A stretch of 27,847 nucleotides of DNA from assembly GCA_937965795.1 (NCBI GenBank), contig CALCMD010000027.1, positions 1 to 27,847 on the forward strand. Direction: 5' to 3'. Positions 1-7,938 of this stretch are shown one piece after another (the stretch's first letter is position 1; each line of letters starts with the position of its first letter). The notes beneath the pieces were generated by a model. The model was not told the origin of the DNA, ran no database searches, and worked only from the letters and a program-made list of their open reading frames with translations. This DNA is from an uncultured Lachnospiraceae bacterium (lineage in GTDB: Bacteria > Bacillota > Clostridia > Lachnospirales > Lachnospiraceae). The position numbers and the translations under genes are program-made.

Positions 1-85
1 GGATCACAAAACAAAAAGAACCGCTGCGAAACGTGTTTTCTATATATGCCTGATCCTCATATATAGCTGTCTCCACATTCTGCAA
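1..85 (-). CDS. Partial unknown CDS running off the left edge
   Basis: Downstream of ptsH on the same strand there is an open frame that leaves the window after about 28 codons. It follows an in-frame TAA at 97-95. It reads like real protein, with acidic and hydrophobic alternation (TAIYEDQAYIENTFRSG). There is no ATG in frame. A TTG at 85 preceded by AGAGGAAC is the best start, but the spacing is short. I do not recognise the family. It may be the next gene of a ptsH transcript, since no terminator is visible between them (36-base gap). Both existence and start are uncertain. Confidence 0.3.
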   Translation of the reverse strand, partial: MQNVETAIYEDQAYIENTFRSGSFCFVI

Positions 86-120
86 CAGTTCCTCTTATCC
101 TTCGTTTCTGTCAGTTACTT

Positions 121-378
121 TTATAAATTCGCTTTGAAAAATGCCTCAAGTTCTGCGCATACGGTCTCCTCATCATCGCCGGAAACCTCTACCGTAACTT
201 CCTCACCGCATTTTACACCAAGCCCCATGAGCGCCATAAGTCTGGTAGCGTCTGCCTTCTTTTCGCCCTTTACGATTGTGATCGTTGACGCGTATTTTTT
301 TGCCTCCTTTACCAGAATTCCCGCTGGTCTTGCATGGATTCCTACTTCGTCCGTAATTACATAATTAAATGACTTCAT
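121..378 (-). CDS. ptsH: HPr-family phosphocarrier protein lacking Ser46
   Basis: Phosphocarrier of the sugar phosphotransferase system. HPr takes phosphate from enzyme I on a histidine and passes it to EIIA domains in the cytoplasm. At 85 residues it has the usual HPr length. The active-site motif GIHARPAG places the histidine exactly at residue 15. The start is the ATG at 378, because GGAG (390-387) lies 8 bases upstream; an in-frame ATG at 411 would add 11 residues with no support. Odd point: the regulatory helix reads DATRLMALMGLGV, so residue 46, normally the serine phosphorylated by HPr kinase, is arginine, with Thr at 45. The protein can therefore carry phosphate on His15 but probably cannot act as the Ser46-P co-repressor of CcpA. 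It has its own promoter at 453-481 and is separated from the upstream tRNA by a terminator. Family assignment is secure; a PTS role versus a purely regulatory role is not. Confidence 0.92.
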   Translation of the reverse strand: MKSFNYVITDEVGIHARPAGILVKEAKKYASTITIVKGEKKADATRLMALMGLGVKCGEEVTVEVSGDDEETVCAELEAFFKANL

Positions 379-452
379 GATTTTTTCTCCTTTTCTTTTG
401 ATGTCAGACACTGCGATCCCATCGACACTGTCTGCATTTTGCTCTCCCTTTC

Positions 453-481
453 AGTATACATTCTTGAATGATGAATTTCAA
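453..481 (-). promoter_or_regulatory. Sigma-A promoter for ptsH
   Basis: On the minus strand TTGAAA (481-476) and TATACT (458-453) are separated by exactly 17 bases. The element lies about 75 bases upstream of the ptsH start and after the tRNA terminator. Confidence 0.7.
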
Positions 482-496
482 CCCCAACTCTAGTGG

Positions 497-508
497 AATT
501 GTACAATT
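497..508. repeat. 12-bp perfect palindrome upstream of the ptsH promoter
   Basis: AATTGTACAATT is a perfect palindrome placed 15 bases upstream of the ptsH -35 box. That is a position where an activator or repressor could bind. It does not match the CcpA cre pattern. The regulator, if any, is unknown. Confidence 0.4.
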
Positions 509-574
509 TTTCTTTTTGTTCTTCTCTTTACATGAACAAATTCACAAAAATCCTCGTTTTCTAAATGACGCAGC

Positions 575-598
575 AAAAAACTCTGGATTTCTCCAGAG
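575..598 (-). terminator. Intrinsic terminator after tRNA-Glu
   Basis: On the minus strand a 7-bp stem (CTCTGGA / TCCAGAG) with a 4-base loop is followed at once by six T. It starts 9 bases after the tRNA 3' end. Confidence 0.85.
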
Positions 599-607
599 CT
601 TTTAAAA

Positions 608-679
608 CAGTTCGTAGGGGAATCGAACCCCTGTTTCCGCCGTGAGAGGGCGGCGTCTTAACCGCTTGACCAACGAACC
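608..679 (-). tRNA. tRNA-Glu (anticodon CTC)
   Basis: The minus strand folds as a full cloverleaf. The anticodon stem CCGCC/GGCGG encloses the loop CTCTCAC, giving anticodon CTC for GAG codons. The T arm is CAGGGG-TTCGATT-CCCCTA, and the D arm contains GGTCAAGCGGTTAAGAC. The acceptor strand GGTTCGT pairs with ACGAACT, so position 1-72 is a G-U wobble rather than the usual G-C. CCA is not encoded. The gene has its own promoter (699-727) and terminator (575-598), so it is a single-gene unit. Confidence 0.93.
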
Positions 680-698
680 ATGTCGAACCGACTCCTTT

Positions 699-727
699 AT
701 GATACTATACTTTTTTCAAAAAATCAA
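699..727 (-). promoter_or_regulatory. Sigma-A promoter for tRNA-Glu
   Basis: TTGATT (727-722) and TATCAT (704-699) on the minus strand are 17 bases apart. The predicted start of transcription is about 10-15 bases before the mature tRNA 5' end, typical for a tRNA gene. Confidence 0.65.
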
Positions 728-749
728 GTACTTTTTACATTTTTTAACA

Positions 750-779
750 CAATCCCCAATTTACCAATCCCCAATTTAT
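750..779. repeat. Tandem duplication of a 15-bp unit
   Basis: Two adjacent copies of CAATCCCCAATTTAC, differing only in the last base, lie in the lysA to tRNA intergenic region just upstream of the tRNA promoter. This looks like a recent slippage or duplication product. Confidence 0.8.
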
Positions 780-844
780 CTTAAATGCAGACCCGACATC
801 GGGCCTTTTGCTGCCCACAGGAGAAATTTTCCAGTTCTATCTCA

Positions 845-885
845 GACGATAGACAAGCAATGCCTCGCAATACTTGCCTGTCGTC
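845..885. repeat. Long imperfect hairpin downstream of lysA
   Basis: Arms of 19 bases (845-863 and 867-885) face each other across a 3-base loop with only a few mismatches, the outer end being GACGA/TCGTC. It lies 27 bases after the lysA stop. There is no T-run on either side, so it is not a classical intrinsic terminator. It may instead stabilise the lysA 3' end, or be the core of a small dispersed repeat. Confidence 0.6.
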
Positions 886-912
886 CAGGACGTGTCTCTC
901 AAAAACAAGTTT

Positions 913-2187
913 CTATTTTCCCAATACTTTGTTATAAAAATCGAAACAGTCAAAAGTAGCAAAATAATCTGCCGGCGTCTCTGCACGGCGAATTAACTGC
1001 GCGCTTCCATCTTCCTTTAAGAGAATCTCCGCTGATTTCAGTTTTCCATTGTAATTATATCCCATGGCAAATCCATGTGCTCCCGCATCATGGATAAAGA
1101 GCAGGTCGCCCTTCTCGATTTCCGGCAGCATCCGGTCGATTGCAAATTTATCATTATTCTCACAGAGAGAACCTGTCACATCATACTTATGGTCGCACGG
1201 CGCATCTTCTTTTCCCATAACCGTAATGTGATGGTATGCGCCATACATCGCCGGCCGCATCAGATTTACTGCACAGGCGTCGACGCCGATATATTCCTTG
1301 TGCGTATGCTTTTCATGAATCGCTCTGGTAACCAGCGCCCCATACGGACCCATCATATATCTGCCAAGCTCCGTATAGATCGCCACATCACCCATACCAG
1401 CCGGAATCAGGACTTCTTCATAAACCTTCCGCACGCCCTCTCCGATCACATAAATATCATTTGCTTCCTGTTCCGGACGATATGGGATTCCGATTCCTCC
1501 GGACAGATTGATAAAGGTAATATGCGCGCCCGTTTCCTTTTGGAGCTTTACTGCCACCTCAAAGAGAATCTTCGCCAGCATCGGATAATACTCATTTGTC
1601 ACGGTATTGCTTGCAAGAAACGCATGAATGCCGAACTCCTCCACACCTTTTTCTTTCAGAATGCGAAACGCCTCAAAAAGCTGTTCTGTAGTCATTCCGT
1701 ATTTCGCATCGCCAGGGTTATCCATAATGTCATTACTGATTTTAAACAAACCTCCTGGATTATAGCGGCAGCTTAAACGTTTCGGCAATGTCCCGATTGC
1801 CTTTTCCAACGCTTCAATATGTGTAATATCATCCAGATTGATGGTCGCCCCAATCTCATTTGCATATTGAAACTCCTCTGCCGGCGTATCGTTAGAGGAG
1901 AACATAATGTCATTTCCCACCGCCCCGATCGCTTTTGAAAGCATCAGTTCCGTCATGGAAGAACAGTCGCAGCCACAGCCATACTCCCGCAAGATCTCAA
2001 TCAAAAACGGATTCGGAGTCGCCTTTACCGCAAAGTACTCTTTATATCCCTTATTCCATGAAAACGCTTCTTTCAATTCCCTGACATTTTCACGAATTCC
2101 TTTCTCATCATACAAATGGAACGGCGTCGGATATTCCTGCGCAATCTTTTCAAGCTGTTCCTTTGTTACAAACGGCACTTTTTTCAT
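913..2187 (-). CDS. lysA: Diaminopimelate decarboxylase
   Basis: PLP-dependent fold-III decarboxylase that converts meso-diaminopimelate to L-lysine, the last step of lysine synthesis, in the cytoplasm. Over its 424 residues the family motifs appear in order: FAVKATPNP with the PLP lysine at residue 55, the GIHAF segment in the barrel, the glycine-rich phosphate-binding loop SGGIGIP, ELGRYMMGPYG, GSLCENND with the catalytic cysteine of the partner active site, and HDAGAHGFAMGYNYN near the C-terminus. The start is fixed by AAGGAGGAG 9 bases upstream of the ATG. The gene has its own promoter at 2299-2327 and a leader with a strong dyad. A carboxynorspermidine decarboxylase-like role is less likely given the DAP-type motifs and the aspartokinase elsewhere in the window. 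Confidence 0.9.
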   Translation of the reverse strand: MKKVPFVTKEQLEKIAQEYPTPFHLYDEKGIRENVRELKEAFSWNKGYKEYFAVKATPNPFLIEILREYGCGCDCSSMTELMLSKAIGAVGNDIMFSSNDTPAEEFQYANEIGATINLDDITHIEALEKAIGTLPKRLSCRYNPGGLFKISNDIMDNPGDAKYGMTTEQLFEAFRILKEKGVEEFGIHAFLASNTVTNEYYPMLAKILFEVAVKLQKETGAHITFINLSGGIGIPYRPEQEANDIYVIGEGVRKVYEEVLIPAGMGDVAIYTELGRYMMGPYGALVTRAIHEKHTHKEYIGVDACAVNLMRPAMYGAYHHITVMGKEDAPCDHKYDVTGSLCENNDKFAIDRMLPEIEKGDLLFIHDAGAHGFAMGYNYNGKLKSAEILLKEDGSAQLIRRAETPADYFATFDCFDFYNKVLGK

Positions 2188-2239
2188 AGTTCTGTACTCC
2201 TCCTTAGTTGTTCACATTCTGGTATATTCACAATGCCAG

Positions 2240-2287
2240 GATCAAAAGTAGTTTCATGACTGAATGACCGTCTGGCAGCTTTTGATC
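2240..2287 (-). promoter_or_regulatory. Dyad in the lysA leader
   Basis: Perfect 9-bp arms GATCAAAAG / CTTTTGATC (2287-2279 and 2248-2240) start a few bases after the predicted transcription start of lysA. A second pair, TGCCAG in the loop and CTGGCA directly after the stem, is also complementary. The two helices cannot form together because the linker is one base, so they are alternatives. The leader is far too short for a lysine riboswitch. Confidence 0.45.
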
Positions 2288-2298
2288 TCAACATCATA

Positions 2299-2327
2299 TT
2301 TATAATATTTGATGAATTTTTTGTCAA
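2299..2327 (-). promoter_or_regulatory. Sigma-A promoter for lysA
   Basis: TTGACA (2327-2322) and TATAAA (2304-2299) are 17 bases apart on the minus strand, directly after the stop codon of the upstream sulfatase gene. Confidence 0.75.
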
Positions 2328-2330
2328 GAC

Positions 2331-4307
2331 TCAGTCTCCAAAAAATCCTTCCAACCGGTTCGTTTTATCGACAATATCGTTATATTGAAGAATTGCATAA
2401 TTATTCAATCCATCCTTCTGCTCCGTATCCGCATAGTCATAGAATTTTCCATCTGCGGTCTGGAAGAAATTAGCCGTCACGACCGGATAGTCTTTTCTCA
2501 GCTCCGTTAAATATTCCTGATACCTCGTTTTCGGAATCCCCGCTTTCTCCATCAAAAGAGCGCTCAGATAATTTACGCTGATGGCGTCGACTTCTTCCTC
2601 TTCCATCTCATAATTTGCCCATATGACAAAAGGGACAACATAACCTTTTGAAAACTCTTCCAGGGAAGCTTCCCTGGAATCCTCAGAGCTTCCCAAAGCT
2701 CTGAGGATCGGATTGCAGATATAATCGGACGGCTGATGGTCGCCGAACATCACCACAATGGTCTTTTCCTGCTGTTCCTTAAAATAGTTCAGAAACGCTT
2801 CAAATGCCTCGTCCGTCTTTCGTATTAAGGTCAGATATTTTTCTGTCGACTGTACCTGCGTTCCCTTTTGCTCATCTGGAATATCCGTCAGATAAATTTC
2901 CGGATGTAAATCGGCATATTCCTTACTGTAACCGCCGTGATTCTGCATGGTTACTTCGAACGCAAACAGCCTTTCCGTCTGTTCTTTGTCCTCGTATAAC
3001 TGAATCAGCTTCCCGAAAGCCGACGCATCGTCTATATACCCGCGCAGGGTGGACGCACCCGAAAAATCATCCTTAAAATATGTATTTTCAAATCCCATAT
3101 CCGGATAAACCTGATTTCTGTTCCAGCCATTCGCATAATAAGGATGAAGCGCTGCGGTTCGATAACCCAGCTTTTTCAAATGCGAAGCAAGGCTCGGCGT
3201 CTTTCCTTTTAGAAACTGCTGATATGGAACACTTCCGGCCGGCATAAATGCCATACTGTTTCCGGTCAGAAATTCAAACTCCGTATTTGCCGTATTCCCT
3301 CCTTTTACCGAAACATACAGGTTCCCCCTGACTGTATTCTCTTTCAGAGAATGCAGAAACGGCATCGCATCCTCACTGATTCCAAAATCTCCGTATATGG
3401 ACAGATCTGAAAACGCTTCATTCATGATAACAAAAAGATTCGGCATATCCGAAAGATCTGTCTTTTGCTCCTTTCCGTTTTCATCAAGCGATTCCTGAAT
3501 CTCCTGCGCTCTTCCGGCGGAATAATTCTCCGGCTTTTCCACATTCAGATAGCGCAGATTGGCAAAGAAAGCCGCCATAAACCCATTGTTCCGATACAGT
3601 ACATTTGGCGTAAACAGAATGTCGTCCATGCCAAAGGCATTTTCTACGGATTCTACCTGTATTGCGGTCACATACCCTGCCATCAGAAGAACGGAGAGAC
3701 AGATGGATGCCATGCGGATATGCAGTTTACGAATCTTTATTCTGGTTTTCTCACCAAGAATCATCAAATATGCAAATCCCAGCAGCACAAACACGATTCG
3801 GAAATTCAGGGTAAACGAATAATTATCGGTGACGCTTGTAGCTGTCCCCAGCGAAAAAATATCCCACGGAACGATTGGCGATGAGCGAAAGCTTACGACA
3901 AAGTAATTCGCAAGTCCTGCAATCATTGGTATCACTGGCCCTAAAACACATCCGACCCTGCTGCTTCCAAAAACAGTCGTCCAGACACCGTACAAAATCA
4001 GGTAAAAAAGATAATTCAGCACGGTAATCAGAAAAGTCAGATCCCAGGGAACATGTGTATAAAATTCCATACAGCACAACGCCCCAAACGGGAGTGCGAA
4101 AAACACCGCAAGGCTCAGCTTTTCTCCAATCTCCGTATCCCATACAAGGAGTATCCCCGCAAATACAGACAAAAACAGTGCCAGAGCCAGTTTACCTCCC
4201 TGTAAACCGTCGCCCCACACTGCACCGACGCTCAATACTGACAAGGCGGCCGCCGTCACTACAGCGACGGCGCGTCTTGTCTTTGATTTGCTTATTATAT
4301 TTTTCAT
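2331..4307 (-). CDS. LTA synthase-like membrane sulfatase (phosphoglycerol transferase family)
   Basis: Membrane enzyme of the LtaS/alkaline-phosphatase superfamily, expected to move phosphoglycerol or a similar group onto a lipid-linked polymer outside the cell. The 658 residues start with about five to six hydrophobic segments in the first 220 residues, followed by an extracellular sulfatase domain. Visible active-site parts are FVIMNEAFSD (metal-binding Glu), GGNTANTEF with the likely catalytic Thr near residue 339, TMQNHGGY, and GDHQPSD near the C-terminal side of the domain. The start at 4307 (MKNIIS) was chosen because the following sequence is a positive-inside signal anchor; an ATG at 4334 is possible, and longer starts would overlap the upstream gene. 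It follows the rhomboid-like gene by about 30 bases, so the two are probably co-transcribed from 5230-5258. The exact polymer cannot be told from sequence. Confidence 0.85.
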   Translation of the reverse strand: MKNIISKSKTRRAVAVVTAAALSVLSVGAVWGDGLQGGKLALALFLSVFAGILLVWDTEIGEKLSLAVFFALPFGALCCMEFYTHVPWDLTFLITVLNYLFYLILYGVWTTVFGSSRVGCVLGPVIPMIAGLANYFVVSFRSSPIVPWDIFSLGTATSVTDNYSFTLNFRIVFVLLGFAYLMILGEKTRIKIRKLHIRMASICLSVLLMAGYVTAIQVESVENAFGMDDILFTPNVLYRNNGFMAAFFANLRYLNVEKPENYSAGRAQEIQESLDENGKEQKTDLSDMPNLFVIMNEAFSDLSIYGDFGISEDAMPFLHSLKENTVRGNLYVSVKGGNTANTEFEFLTGNSMAFMPAGSVPYQQFLKGKTPSLASHLKKLGYRTAALHPYYANGWNRNQVYPDMGFENTYFKDDFSGASTLRGYIDDASAFGKLIQLYEDKEQTERLFAFEVTMQNHGGYSKEYADLHPEIYLTDIPDEQKGTQVQSTEKYLTLIRKTDEAFEAFLNYFKEQQEKTIVVMFGDHQPSDYICNPILRALGSSEDSREASLEEFSKGYVVPFVIWANYEMEEEEVDAISVNYLSALLMEKAGIPKTRYQEYLTELRKDYPVVTANFFQTADGKFYDYADTEQKDGLNNYAILQYNDIVDKTNRLEGFFGD

Positions 4308-4338
4308 CTTATGTTCTTTTCCTATCCTCTGCATATTG

Positions 4339-5163
4339 TTACTCTTTGTGTACATGTTCATGGGTAAACAGGTGATCCTGACAGTATTCATAATTTCCAT
4401 CACATTTGGAACAGAAACGGAATTCCAGATGGTCTCCGTCAAGCTCTGTCCGCCCACAGATCGCGCATTTGTGTTTCGTTACTCCCCTGGGCTTCGCTTT
4501 CTGCACCTTCCGCCGAAAATCCTGTTTCCTTCGAATTTCCTGCGGTGAGATACGTCTCATGCTTCCGGTCAGAAGAACGAACAGAATGAAATTCGCAAGC
4601 GACGCCAGAATTACCACTCTTCCCGCCCAATTACTGTTCACCATCTGATAGATCAGAAGCACCGCATAAAAAAGTGCAAACCATTTGATCTTTATCGGTA
4701 TCACAAAATAAAAGTAAAGCTTCTCTTCCGGATACATCGCCGCAAATGCAAGGAAAATCGACATATTGATATAATAGGTACTAAATGCGAATCCCAGCAT
4801 CTGTACGCCACAGAAGTATAAAATAAAGGCCCCTGCGACAGAAGTAATCAGTCCCATAAAAATATAGACGTTATACCGGAAGCTTCCCCAGCTTCTTTCA
4901 AGCGTACTTCCCAATGAGTAATACAAAACCAACATAATAATGGTTAAAAGCCCCAGATCCTCCGGCGGAATCAATACCCAGCTTACCAGTCTCCAGATCT
5001 GGCCTTTTAAAATCAAAGCCGGTTCCAGATTCAGATAATAGATCATATCCGGTGCAAAGAATTCCAGTGCATATCCGATGACATAGCTGATAATGATATA
5101 CATGGACAGATTGCGTACCGCATATCTTCCAAATTTCCGTTCCATTTTATCCAAAAATTTCAT
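4339..5163 (-). CDS. Rhomboid/derlin-like membrane pseudoprotease with C-terminal zinc ribbon
   Basis: A 274-residue protein with about six hydrophobic segments in the first 200 residues and a basic, soluble tail. The loop after the first membrane segment has the rhomboid/derlin WR motif (QIWRLVSW, W57 R58), followed by LGSTLERSWGSFRYN, which resembles the derlin SFRGR-type loop. The rhomboid GxSG serine motif is absent (GFAFSTYYINMS), and the TM6 histidine is also missing (ASLANFIL). Proteolysis is therefore not expected. The tail carries CxxC (233, 236), CxxC (251, 254) and CxxH, a probable zinc ribbon. The start is supported by AAAGG 7 bases upstream. It is the first gene of an operon with the LTA synthase-like enzyme, so a role in handling or stabilising envelope membrane proteins is a reasonable inference but unproven. 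Confidence 0.75.
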   Translation of the reverse strand: MKFLDKMERKFGRYAVRNLSMYIIISYVIGYALEFFAPDMIYYLNLEPALILKGQIWRLVSWVLIPPEDLGLLTIIMLVLYYSLGSTLERSWGSFRYNVYIFMGLITSVAGAFILYFCGVQMLGFAFSTYYINMSIFLAFAAMYPEEKLYFYFVIPIKIKWFALFYAVLLIYQMVNSNWAGRVVILASLANFILFVLLTGSMRRISPQEIRRKQDFRRKVQKAKPRGVTKHKCAICGRTELDGDHLEFRFCSKCDGNYEYCQDHLFTHEHVHKE

Positions 5164-5229
5164 TTAAGCGCCTTTCCGGAATTATTCCTGTTCTTGATCA
5201 GTCTTTTATCATGTTCAAATTTTAGATAT

Positions 5230-5258
5230 AACTTATCAAAACCTGATGCTTTTGTCAA
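5230..5258 (-). promoter_or_regulatory. Sigma-A promoter for the rhomboid-sulfatase operon
   Basis: TTGACA (5258-5253) and TAAGTT (5235-5230) with a 17-base spacer on the minus strand, in the 131-base gap after ftsK. The -35 is perfect and the -10 is moderate. Confidence 0.6.
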
Positions 5259-5294
5259 TCATCTTTTCTTCGCCCTTCCTGACCGCTTTTCGCC

Positions 5295-7901
5295 TCAGAC
5301 GCTCTCTTCCAGATACTTCTCAAATTCCTCCATCGTCATCAGAACCTTTCTGGGCTTCGTTCCCTCTTCCGGGCCTACAACGCCTGCGTCTGAAAGCTGA
5401 TCCATGATGCGCGCCGCACGGTTAAAACCAATTTTAAATACCCTTTGCAGCATACCTATGGATGCTTTCTCCTTCTCGATGATAAACTTGCCTGCCTCGG
5501 CAAAATGCGTATCTACTTCGTTGCCCCCCGAAACCGTGTCCGCAATCTGTACCTTCGTGATTCGTTCCTCGATTTCATTGCTGTAAACCTCCCTGGTATT
5601 CTGCGCAGTCAAAAACTCTACCACTTCTCCCACTTCTTCATCTGAAACAAAGGCTCCCTGCACACGTGCCGGCTTCGAATAACCCTGCGGGTAAAACAGC
5701 ATGTCTCCTTTTCCCAGAAGTTTCTCCGCGCCAACCATATCTATGATCGTCCTGGAATCCACACCAGAAGAAACCGAGAATGCAATCCTGGACGGCATAT
5801 TCGCCTTAATGAGCCCGGTAATCACATTGACCGACGGTCTCTGCGTTGCTATGATCAAATGAATTCCTGCTGCCCTGGCAAGCTGTGCCAGACGGCAGAT
5901 CGCATCTTCCACCTCTCCCGGCGCCACCATCATCAAATCTGCCAGCTCGTCCACAATAATAACGATCTGCGGCATTTTCTCCGGTTTCCCTTCTTCGTCT
6001 ATATTCTGAATGGACGCAACTTTTTCATTATATCCTTTCAAATCCCGGACATTCAGCTCCGCAAACTTCTGATAACGCTCCGTCATTTCCGCCACGCCCC
6101 AGTTCAAAGCTCCCGCCGCCTTTTTCGGGTCTGTCACTACCGGAATAAAAAGATGCGGGATACCATTATACACACTCAGCTCCACGACCTTCGGATCAAT
6201 CATAATCAGCTTCACATCTTCCGGCTTTGCTTTGTAAAGGATGCTCATGATAATCGTATTGATACATACCGATTTTCCTGACCCCGTCGCACCCGCAATC
6301 AAAAGATGCGGCATTTTTGCAATGTCCGTCACAACGACCTTTCCGGCAATATCCTTTCCGGCCGCAAAAGCCAGATTGGAAGGATGCTTCTGAAATTCCT
6401 GTGATTCCAGAAGTTCCCGCAGCATCACCGGACTGTTTTCCTTATTCGGCACTTCGATACCGACCGCAGGCTTTCCGGGAATCGGCGCTTCAATACGAAT
6501 GTCCGCGGCAGCCAGATTCAGCTTAATGTCATCCGCCAGATTCACGATCCGGCTGACCTTCACCCCCTGTTTCGGAGTCAGCTCATACCTCGTAACCGTA
6601 GGGCCGCAGCTTACATTTGTCACGCTGACCTCCACGCCAAAATTGTGCAGCGTATTTTGCAGCTTTGCCGCCGTATCCCGAAGTTCTCTGTCTGAATCCC
6701 CCGTTTTTCCGCGACGGGGCTTTTTGAGCAGGTCAATCGGCGGAAAAACATATTCCGGCGGCTGTTCTTTGGCCGTTTCCTCGATTTCCTGCGCCACCGC
6801 CTTTATGCCCTCTTCCTGTTCCTTTCTGGAGGAATGCGGGTTTTTCATATGCTTTTCAGGCTCGCCCTCCACCGGAATCCTGGTGAAATTCTCCTCCTCG
6901 GACAGCGGTATTTCAATAAATTCCTCCTCCGGTTCTTCCTGAAATTCCTGATAAGGCTTCTGACTGGTATCTGAAAACATATCCTGTTCTTCCGTTTCCT
7001 CTGTCCGGTCTCTCTCAATTGTAAAATCTCCTAATACAATTTCTTTTTTCTCCCCGGTCTCCTCCGGCTTTCTGTTTTCTTTTCTGTTCTCCTTCTTTTC
7101 CTTGATCTGCGGTTCGATCAGGGTATCCAGGCTGACTCCGCTGACCTTCCGTTCCATCCGCAGTTCCTGCTTCATTTTCTCAAACTCTTCCTGCTCTTCC
7201 AGAAGATGCGTCCTTTCCGCCTCTATCTTCCGCTTCCGTTCCACCTCACGCTGCTCCCGGCGGATGGCCGCTCTCTCTCTTCTGTAATCAACATCCTGCT
7301 TCGCCGTATGATACACCCTGCTGCCGCCCTTTTTCATACCTGCAAACAATGATTTTTCTGTAATCAGTACGATACAAATGATACCCAGAATCACCAGAAC
7401 CGCACCGGCTCCCACAACGCCGATTCCGGCAGACAAAGGTCTGCATACCAGGCCTCCGATTAACCCGCCTCCCGTTTTCCATTGCGAGCTTTCTTTATAG
7501 TACTTCAGAAAATTTCCCGTCGCATCGTTTCCTCTTTTCATAAGCTCCATCAGTGCGCAAAGACAAACCCAGAGAATCAAAACAGCCCCGGATTTCACCC
7601 ACGCAATTTTATTCCCCTTATTGGAAATATTAAAAGCGACTGTCAAAAGCAGTACAAATGGAAGAAGATAGGCAAGAAACCCGAACAATCCGAACAGAAC
7701 TCCACTGACTGCATTTCCGATAAAACCGCCAAACCCAAAATTACTAATCAGAATCACGATGGAAAGCGCAAGAACCAGCCACAGAATGATTTCCTCCCTG
7801 ATCGTGATTTTCTGTCCCGTATTCTGCTTTTTTCCGCCTCTTTTCGAAGCGTTTCCTTTCTTTGACACTATAGATTTCCCTTTCACTTTCTTTCCGGCCA
7901 T
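5295..7901 (-). CDS. ftsK: DNA translocase FtsK/SpoIIIE
   Basis: Hexameric ATP-driven DNA pump at the septum that clears chromosomes during division and, in spore formers, moves DNA into the forespore. The 868 residues begin with a very basic N-terminus, then about four membrane segments between residues 30 and 180. A long charged, Glu-rich, coiled-coil linker runs from about 205 to 400. The motor follows, with Walker A GATGSGKS, Walker B IVIIVDELADLMM and the ATQRPS segment. The C-terminal winged-helix gamma domain (ASIGMLQRVFKIGFNRAARIMDQL) binds the polarity sequences. The length is typical of Clostridia. The start has AAAAGG a few bases upstream. uppP lies 106 bases upstream on the same strand with a dyad between them, so partial read-through from uppP is possible. 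Confidence 0.93.
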   Translation of the reverse strand: MAGKKVKGKSIVSKKGNASKRGGKKQNTGQKITIREEIILWLVLALSIVILISNFGFGGFIGNAVSGVLFGLFGFLAYLLPFVLLLTVAFNISNKGNKIAWVKSGAVLILWVCLCALMELMKRGNDATGNFLKYYKESSQWKTGGGLIGGLVCRPLSAGIGVVGAGAVLVILGIICIVLITEKSLFAGMKKGGSRVYHTAKQDVDYRRERAAIRREQREVERKRKIEAERTHLLEEQEEFEKMKQELRMERKVSGVSLDTLIEPQIKEKKENRKENRKPEETGEKKEIVLGDFTIERDRTEETEEQDMFSDTSQKPYQEFQEEPEEEFIEIPLSEEENFTRIPVEGEPEKHMKNPHSSRKEQEEGIKAVAQEIEETAKEQPPEYVFPPIDLLKKPRRGKTGDSDRELRDTAAKLQNTLHNFGVEVSVTNVSCGPTVTRYELTPKQGVKVSRIVNLADDIKLNLAAADIRIEAPIPGKPAVGIEVPNKENSPVMLRELLESQEFQKHPSNLAFAAGKDIAGKVVVTDIAKMPHLLIAGATGSGKSVCINTIIMSILYKAKPEDVKLIMIDPKVVELSVYNGIPHLFIPVVTDPKKAAGALNWGVAEMTERYQKFAELNVRDLKGYNEKVASIQNIDEEGKPEKMPQIVIIVDELADLMMVAPGEVEDAICRLAQLARAAGIHLIIATQRPSVNVITGLIKANMPSRIAFSVSSGVDSRTIIDMVGAEKLLGKGDMLFYPQGYSKPARVQGAFVSDEEVGEVVEFLTAQNTREVYSNEIEERITKVQIADTVSGGNEVDTHFAEAGKFIIEKEKASIGMLQRVFKIGFNRAARIMDQLSDAGVVGPEEGTKPRKVLMTMEEFEKYLEESV

Positions 7902-7938
7902 ATTCCTTTTACCCCTTAATATCTTTTATACATAAAGC

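Noticed and set aside
642..959. 105-codon plus-strand open frame across tRNA-Glu and the lysA end
   Set aside because: It covers a tRNA, a tandem repeat and the antisense of lysA, and has no RBS.
1075..1776. Long plus-strand open frame opposite lysA
   Set aside because: Antisense shadow; lysA on the other strand has all family motifs. The same holds for long antisense frames opposite ftsK, nnr, yebC, lysC and icd.
2188..2330. Lysine riboswitch upstream of lysA
   Set aside because: The leader is only about 100 bases from the promoter and lacks the five-helix architecture of the L box.
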